From an uncultured delta proteobacterium (GTDB lineage Bacteria; Desulfobacterota; Syntrophorhabdia; Syntrophorhabdales; Syntrophorhabdaceae), in contig CAIQJW010000077.1 of NCBI GenBank assembly GCA_903872255.1, forward strand, positions 1-10,270: a stretch of 10,270 nucleotides of DNA, written 5' to 3'. The position numbers and the translations under genes are program-made. Shown here piece by piece: positions 6,911-10,270 of this stretch. The notes under the pieces are model-generated. The model had not been told where the DNA came from. It worked only from the letters and a program-made list of their open reading frames with translations, and ran no database searches. Numbering within the stretch: the first letter of the stretch is position 1; every line of letters starts with the position of its first letter.

Positions 6911-7902
6911 GGATGGTGGCGTGGGAGCTCACGCGCAACTGCAACCTTGCGTGCATCCACTGCCGCGCTAAAGCCGCGAACGGTCCGTTTGAGGGCGAAC
7001 TGTCGACGGGTGAGTGCAGAAAGATCATTGATGATATTGCAGGTTTTTCCACCCCGACGGTTATACTGACCGGTGGCGAGCCGCTCATGAGGCCCGACCT
7101 TTTCGACATTATAGAATATGGAGAGAAAAAAGGCTTGCGGATGGTGATAGCCGTCAACGGAACACTCCTCGATGGAGTCACCGCCGCGAAACTGAAAGCT
7201 GGAGGGATACGGAGGGTGAGCCTCAGCATTGACGGCAAAGACCGGCAAAGCCACGACTCCTTTCGGGGGGTTGAGGGTTCGTTTGATTCCGTAGTGAATG
7301 CCGCGAATATTCTTCAGGCCATCGGTTTACCCTTCCAGATCAATACGACCGTCACTGCGCTCAATGTGAACGGGATAGACGACATATATTCCCTTGCCAG
7401 GTCACTCGGCGCTCAGGCATGGCACGTCTTTCTCCTCGTCCCGGTAGGAAGGGGCAAGGGCCTAAAAGGAAAGGAGTTATCCGCGGGCGATTATGAGGAT
7501 GTCCTCCATCACCTGCGCGGGATCGAGATGAAGAAAGAACTCGAGATCAAGGTCACATGCGCGCCGCATTATTACCGGATCGTGACCGAAGACGGAGGTG
7601 TCCCCCAAAGCGCCGGATGCCTGGCAGGGAAAAGCTTTATGTTCATCTCCCACCGCGGGCAGGCCCAGCCGTGCGGCTACCTCGAGATCAATTGCGGCGA
7701 CGTACGCCTCGATGGCGTAAAGAAGACCTGGCAGGACTCGCCCATATTCGCCGACCTTCGCGACCTCTCATCCTATCGCGGAAAATGCGGCGCATGCCGC
7801 TACATCCGCATCTGCGGCGGCTGCCGCGCCCGTGCATTCGAAGCGACAGGGGATTATCGCGAAGCGGAACCGTTGTGTTCTTACGTAAATCGTAAAACGT
7901 AA
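6886..7902 (+). CDS. ahbD: Radical SAM/SPASM heme b synthase
   Basis: This 338-residue protein is the last enzyme of the siroheme-dependent route: it oxidatively decarboxylates the two propionates of Fe-coproporphyrin III to vinyls, giving heme b. After a short N-terminus comes LRMVAWELTRNCNLACIHC, with radical SAM cysteines C19, C23 and C26 and TGGEP at 62-66. The C-terminal SPASM domain shows the C-x12-G-x4-C element (CLAGKSFMFISHRGQAQPC) and the CGACRYIRICGGC cluster (C301, C304, C310, C313), ending at C331. The start is uncertain: ATG 6886, GTG 6880 and ATG 6913 are in frame, and none has a strong SD. ATG 6886 is preferred because 6913 would cut into the conserved first strand. It overlaps hemB by 25 bases, suggesting coupling. 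The last residues (YVNRKT) and the stop codon come from a heptamer repeat. Confidence 0.88.
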   Translation: MGERTYPLRMVAWELTRNCNLACIHCRAKAANGPFEGELSTGECRKIIDDIAGFSTPTVILTGGEPLMRPDLFDIIEYGEKKGLRMVIAVNGTLLDGVTAAKLKAGGIRRVSLSIDGKDRQSHDSFRGVEGSFDSVVNAANILQAIGLPFQINTTVTALNVNGIDDIYSLARSLGAQAWHVFLLVPVGRGKGLKGKELSAGDYEDVLHHLRGIEMKKELEIKVTCAPHYYRIVTEDGGVPQSAGCLAGKSFMFISHRGQAQPCGYLEINCGDVRLDGVKKTWQDSPIFADLRDLSSYRGKCGACRYIRICGGCRARAFEATGDYREAEPLCSYVNRKT

Positions 7903-7910
7903 GATGTAAA
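7884..7910 (+). repeat. CGTRANN heptamer repeat, ahbD 3' end (left block)
   Basis: Four consecutive 7-base units read CGTAAAT, CGTAAAA, CGTAAGA and TGTAAAT. The TAA triplets fall at 7886, 7893, 7900 and 7907, exactly 7 apart, so they occupy all three frames; the one at 7900 is the ahbD stop codon. It is the left arm of the inverted repeat described next. Confidence 0.8.
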
Positions 7911-7969
7911 TTAATCGTACCGAGATGCAGACCCTTGGTTTCTCACTTGCTTACGTTTCACGATTTACG
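7884..7969. repeat. 20-bp imperfect inverted repeat spanning the ahbD stop codon
   Basis: Left arm 7884-7903 and right arm 7950-7969 are reverse complements at 19 of 20 positions (mismatch 7894 against 7959), separated by 46 bases. The right arm together with 7970-7976 contains the same heptamer as the left block but on the opposite strand (CGTAAAT, CGTAAAT, CGTGAAA, CGTAAGC). The stem is AT-rich with no T-run after it, so it does not look like a classical intrinsic terminator, though it could still form a long-range hairpin at the end of the operon mRNA. Confidence 0.75.
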
Positions 7970-7990
7970 ATTTACGGTCTTCATCCGTTA

Positions 7991-8019
7991 TTGACATCGT
8001 GTTTTTCTATGCTGATATT
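7991..8019 (+). promoter_or_regulatory. Putative sigma70-type promoter of the DUF255 gene
   Basis: A perfect -35 box, TTGACA (7991-7996), is separated by 17 bases from GATATT (8014-8019, four of six to the -10 consensus). The predicted start is near 8026, giving a leader of about 30 bases that contains the SD of the next gene. It indicates that the DUF255 gene is transcribed on its own, apart from the heme operon. Confidence 0.5.
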
Positions 8020-8046
8020 GCACATATGACGCACATTTATCACCAG

Positions 8047-8052
8047 AAGGAG
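8047..8052 (+). promoter_or_regulatory. Ribosome binding site deciding the GTG start at 8058
   Basis: AAGGAG lies 5 bases before GTG 8058. The encoded N-terminus (NRLSNERSAYLRHAANQ) matches the usual beginning of DUF255 proteins, so the non-ATG start is well supported. Confidence 0.75.
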
Positions 8053-8057
8053 AGGCC

Positions 8058-10025
8058 GTGAACAGACTGAGCAATGAGAGGTCCGCGTACTTGAGACATG
8101 CAGCGAACCAGAAGATCGACTGGCATCCCTGGTCGGAAGAGGCGTTTGAAAAGGCGGCCCGGGAGAATAAACCGGTTTTTTTGAGCTCGGGAGCGATCTG
8201 GTGCCATTGGTGCCACGTAATGGCAAAAGAAAGCTTTGAGAATGACGAAATAGCTCAGATCATGAATGAAAAGTTTATCGCTGTCAAGCTTGATCGCGAT
8301 GAGCGCCCGGACATTGACCGGCGGTATCAACAGGCGGTCGCCGCAATGGGTCAGAGCGGGGGATGGCCGCTCAGTGTCTTTTTGACCCCCGACAAGAAGC
8401 CGTTTTTCGGCGGGACGTATTTCCCGCCGGTAGAAAACTTCGGAAGACCTTCATTTTCCATGATCCTTCTCGCGATAAGCCATTATTACAAGGAAAAACG
8501 GGACGAGATCGAAGAGCAGAGCGCCCTTTTCATGAGCGCCCTGAAGTCGGACGGCGCAGCCAGGGTATCACTTTCAATGGACACAATTGATGCGGCTGCG
8601 GAAAAGATGCTGACCCCCGTCGATAAGGTGCATGGCGGTTTCGGCAGTGCTCCAAAGTTTCCGATGTCAGGCTCCCTTGAGTTTCTCCTTGGCCGATATT
8701 TCATCTCCGGAAATGAAGAGATTGCGGCTGCCCTCAAAAAAACACTCTATGCTATGGCGCTGGGAGGTTTTCACGATCAGATAGGCGGGGGCTTCCACCG
8801 GTACTCGACAGACGAGGCGTGGGGAGTGCCCCACTTTGAAAAGATGACGGATGATAACGCCTGGCTTCTCAGGAATTATTGCGACGCTTACCGGGTTTTT
8901 GGCGATCCCTATTTTAAGGAAGTTGCGGAAGGTATTGTCGGATTTGTGGATAAGGAATTATCCGACCCGGCAGGCGGTTTTTATGCGAGCATGGATGCCG
9001 ATGTGACGCCGGACGATGAAGGCGGGTATTTTACGTGGACACGCGATGAGTTGAAGAGGGTATTGACGGATGAAGAGTTTGAGGCAGTTTCGAGGAATCT
9101 GTTCAATCCCCGGAATGCCGTGCATCACGCCCCGAATAAGGTCGTCCTGTCCATTGTCGAGAATATCGATGATATTGCCGTAAAAACCGGGAAGCATGTG
9201 CCGGAACTCCGGACGGTTATCGATTCCGGGATACAGAAGCTTCTCGCCGCGCGGGAAAAAAGGCAGAAACCTTATATTGATACGGCACTTTACAGTTCTC
9301 TGAACGGCATGATGATATCAGCATACTGCAAGGCATTTAGGACATTCGGTGATCGACGCGTACTTGACCGGGCCATAGCTGCCATCGGCACCATCCTTTC
9401 CGTCAATGTGCGCGATAATGAATTGTATCATTCGGAAGGCGTGAAAGCCCTTTTTGAGGATTACGCATATCTGTGCGAAGCGCTTATCGGTTGCTATGAA
9501 GCGACGGGCGAAGACTCCTATTTCCATGATGCGAGACGCCTGTTCGATACGTGCCTTGAACGTTTCTGGGACACCGGGGGATGGGGGTTCTTCGATACCG
9601 AGACCGAGGTTATCGGTCTTCGCCTGAAAGGCATCGAAGATGTACCGCGGCCGTCGCCGAATGCAGTTGCCATAATAGTGCTCCTGAAGCTTGCAGCAAT
9701 ATCCGGTGACGAAGACTACCGTTCGTATGCAGAGGATTCGCTCAAGGCCTTCCTGCCGGATGCCAATTCCCTGTCAATCCACGGCGGGTACTTCTTCTGT
9801 GCATTGGAAGCCTTTTTCCGGATGCTGAAGCTCGAAGTCCACACCGGCCCGAAATCCGATATCGCCGAAGCGGCCCGCACCGCGTATTACCCCTATTCGG
9901 TCATTTCCTACAGCGACACTGGAGAAGAGATTGTCGTCCCCTGTGCCGGCACAACATGCTACGAACCGGTCGGCACGGCGCAGGCCCTGAATGAATTCCT
10001 GGAATCGAAAAAAGACACGGCGTAA
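8058..10025 (+). CDS. DUF255 / YyaL-type thioredoxin-domain protein (SPATA20-like)
   Basis: This 655-residue protein belongs to the widespread family that includes Bacillus YyaL and animal SPATA20. The N-terminal part (about residues 1-160) is thioredoxin-like with WCHWCH (C49 and C52, a CHWC motif) in the family context NKPVFLSSGAIWCHWCHVM, and then GQSGGWPLSVFLTPDKKPFFGGTYFPP. The rest is predicted to be an alpha/alpha toroid like N-acylglucosamine 2-epimerase or cellulase folds: GGFGSAPKFP (about 193-202), GGFHDQIGGGFHRYSTDEAW followed by GVPHFEKM (about 236-263) and RPSPNAVA (about 531-538). A C-terminal cysteine pair (C629, C634) is typical of the family. There is no signal peptide, so it is cytoplasmic. 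The biochemical function of the family is not established to my knowledge. Length is normal, and no frameshift is seen. Its stop codon is the first TAA of a heptamer array. Confidence 0.92.
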   Translation: MNRLSNERSAYLRHAANQKIDWHPWSEEAFEKAARENKPVFLSSGAIWCHWCHVMAKESFENDEIAQIMNEKFIAVKLDRDERPDIDRRYQQAVAAMGQSGGWPLSVFLTPDKKPFFGGTYFPPVENFGRPSFSMILLAISHYYKEKRDEIEEQSALFMSALKSDGAARVSLSMDTIDAAAEKMLTPVDKVHGGFGSAPKFPMSGSLEFLLGRYFISGNEEIAAALKKTLYAMALGGFHDQIGGGFHRYSTDEAWGVPHFEKMTDDNAWLLRNYCDAYRVFGDPYFKEVAEGIVGFVDKELSDPAGGFYASMDADVTPDDEGGYFTWTRDELKRVLTDEEFEAVSRNLFNPRNAVHHAPNKVVLSIVENIDDIAVKTGKHVPELRTVIDSGIQKLLAAREKRQKPYIDTALYSSLNGMMISAYCKAFRTFGDRRVLDRAIAAIGTILSVNVRDNELYHSEGVKALFEDYAYLCEALIGCYEATGEDSYFHDARRLFDTCLERFWDTGGWGFFDTETEVIGLRLKGIEDVPRPSPNAVAIIVLLKLAAISGDEDYRSYAEDSLKAFLPDANSLSIHGGYFFCALEAFFRMLKLEVHTGPKSDIAEAARTAYYPYSVISYSDTGEEIVVPCAGTTCYEPVGTAQALNEFLESKKDTA

Positions 10026-10077
10026 GGCGTAAACAAACACGGCGTAAGGCGTAAGGCGTGAGGCGTGAGGCGTGAGG
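10019..10077 (+). repeat. CGTRANN heptamer repeat array at the DUF255 gene 3' end
   Basis: Seven units read CGTAAGG, CGTAAAC, then after a 15-base step CGTAAGG, CGTAAGG, CGTGAGG, CGTGAGG and CGTGAGG. Stop triplets (TAA or TGA) fall at 10023 and 10030, and then every 7 bases from 10045 to 10073. The first is the stop codon of the upstream gene. An 18-base direct repeat (10015-10032 and 10037-10054) lies across the interruption, suggesting duplication by slippage or unequal exchange. Confidence 0.85.
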
Positions 10078-10093
10078 CAGGTCTTACCTTGCG

Positions 10094-10184
10094 CGTCATT
10101 CCGGGCCGAGGTACCCTTGGTGCCGGAATCCACATCCTGCCGTCATTCCGGGCATCGGAGGCTGTGTCGCAATTCCCCCAACGC
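10094..10184. repeat. Dispersed-type palindromic repeat units (CGTCATTCCGGGC boxes)
   Basis: CGTCATTCCGGGC occurs at 10094-10106 and again at 10141-10153. In the first unit ATTCCGG (10098-10104) pairs with CCGGAAT (10123-10129) to form a small hairpin. GTCATTCC...GGAATCCA elements of this kind are common intergenic palindromes in many bacterial genomes (general knowledge, not checked here). The second unit has a different interior, containing CTGTGTCGCA (10162-10171). Confidence 0.6.
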
Positions 10185-10270
10185 CGTCATCCAAGGCAGA
10201 TACTCATGCGACACAGAAGCCTACCCCCCCAGTCGTCCCGGGCAGATACTCATGCGACACAGAAGCCTAC
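10185..10270. repeat. 46-bp direct tandem repeat, truncated by the window end
   Basis: A 30-base stretch at 10195-10224 (starting GGCAGATACTCATGCGAC, ending GAAGCCTAC) is repeated exactly at 10241-10270, a period of 46 bases. The similarity extends 9 bases to the left (GTCRTCC shared from 10186 and 10232). The two exact stretches are separated by 16 bases, including a run of seven C (10224-10230). TGCGACACAG (10207-10216) is the reverse complement of CTGTGTCGCA at 10162-10171, so the preceding unit carries part of the core inverted. Further copies may lie beyond the window. Confidence 0.85.

Noticed and set aside
7884..7969. Inverted repeat as a Rho-independent terminator of the heme operon
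   Set aside because: The stem is AT-rich, the loop is 46 bases and no T-run follows the right arm, so the classical pattern is missing.
9774..10133. A 119-codon - strand frame running from the repeat region into the DUF255 gene
   Set aside because: Part of its sequence is translated heptamer repeat (LTPHASRLTPYA) and the rest is antisense to a conserved gene; no ribosome binding site or family match is seen.
10195..10270. Two identical 30-base repeats separated by 16 bases, resembling the start of a CRISPR array
   Set aside because: The gap is too short for a spacer, the similarity extends outside the 30 bases at a 46-base period, the preceding units share only a 13-base box, and there are no cas genes. 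It is better described as a tandem intergenic repeat.

Overview
The window looks like part of the chromosome of an anaerobic Gram-negative bacterium of the deltaproteobacterial / Desulfobacterota-Syntrophorhabdia kind. This is an inference from the gene set: a siroheme-dependent (Ahb) heme route, typical of sulfate reducers and related anaerobes, and strong TAAGGAGG-type ribosome binding sites. No 16S or other decisive marker is present. All protein genes are on the + strand and tightly packed; the one gene on the - strand is a tRNA.

Region 1 (about 1-4500): the downstream half of a standard F1 ATP synthase operon. It holds the end of atpA, then atpG, atpD and atpC with gaps of 8-17 bases. 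Directly coupled to atpC through a TAATG overlap is a stand-alone B3/B4 (PheRS beta-type tRNA-binding) protein, followed 32 bases later by a nitroreductase-family flavoprotein. The last two are probably co-transcribed passengers of the atp operon.

Region 2 (4502-4705): a tRNA-Pro(UGG) gene on the - strand, convergent with the nitroreductase, with an encoded CCA end and a plausible sigma70-type promoter. A possible + strand promoter for the next operon lies very close to its start codon.

Region 3 (4706-7902): an alternative heme biosynthesis operon, ahbC-hemB-ahbD. HemB makes porphobilinogen, the common tetrapyrrole precursor. AhbC removes the acetate side chains of 12,18-didecarboxysiroheme to give Fe-coproporphyrin III. 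AhbD converts that to heme b. The decarboxylase subunits AhbA/AhbB and the siroheme-forming enzymes are not in the window.

Region 4 (7884-8057): a short spacer with a heptanucleotide repeat (CGTRANN) present in both orientations, forming a 20-bp imperfect inverted repeat that includes the ahbD stop codon, followed by a good promoter for the next gene.

Region 5 (8058-10025): a complete DUF255/YyaL (SPATA20-like) protein with a thioredoxin-like N-terminus (CHWC) and a predicted alpha/alpha toroid C-terminus.

Region 6 (10015-10270): repeat-dense, non-coding DNA. A second CGTRANN heptamer array starts exactly at the stop codon of the DUF255 gene. After it comes an array of four units, spaced 44-47 bases, each opening with a CGTCATTCCGGGC-like box; the last two units are near-identical and run off the window. 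The coding content is well understood. The repeat structures at the two gene 3' ends are the part least explained by ordinary annotation.
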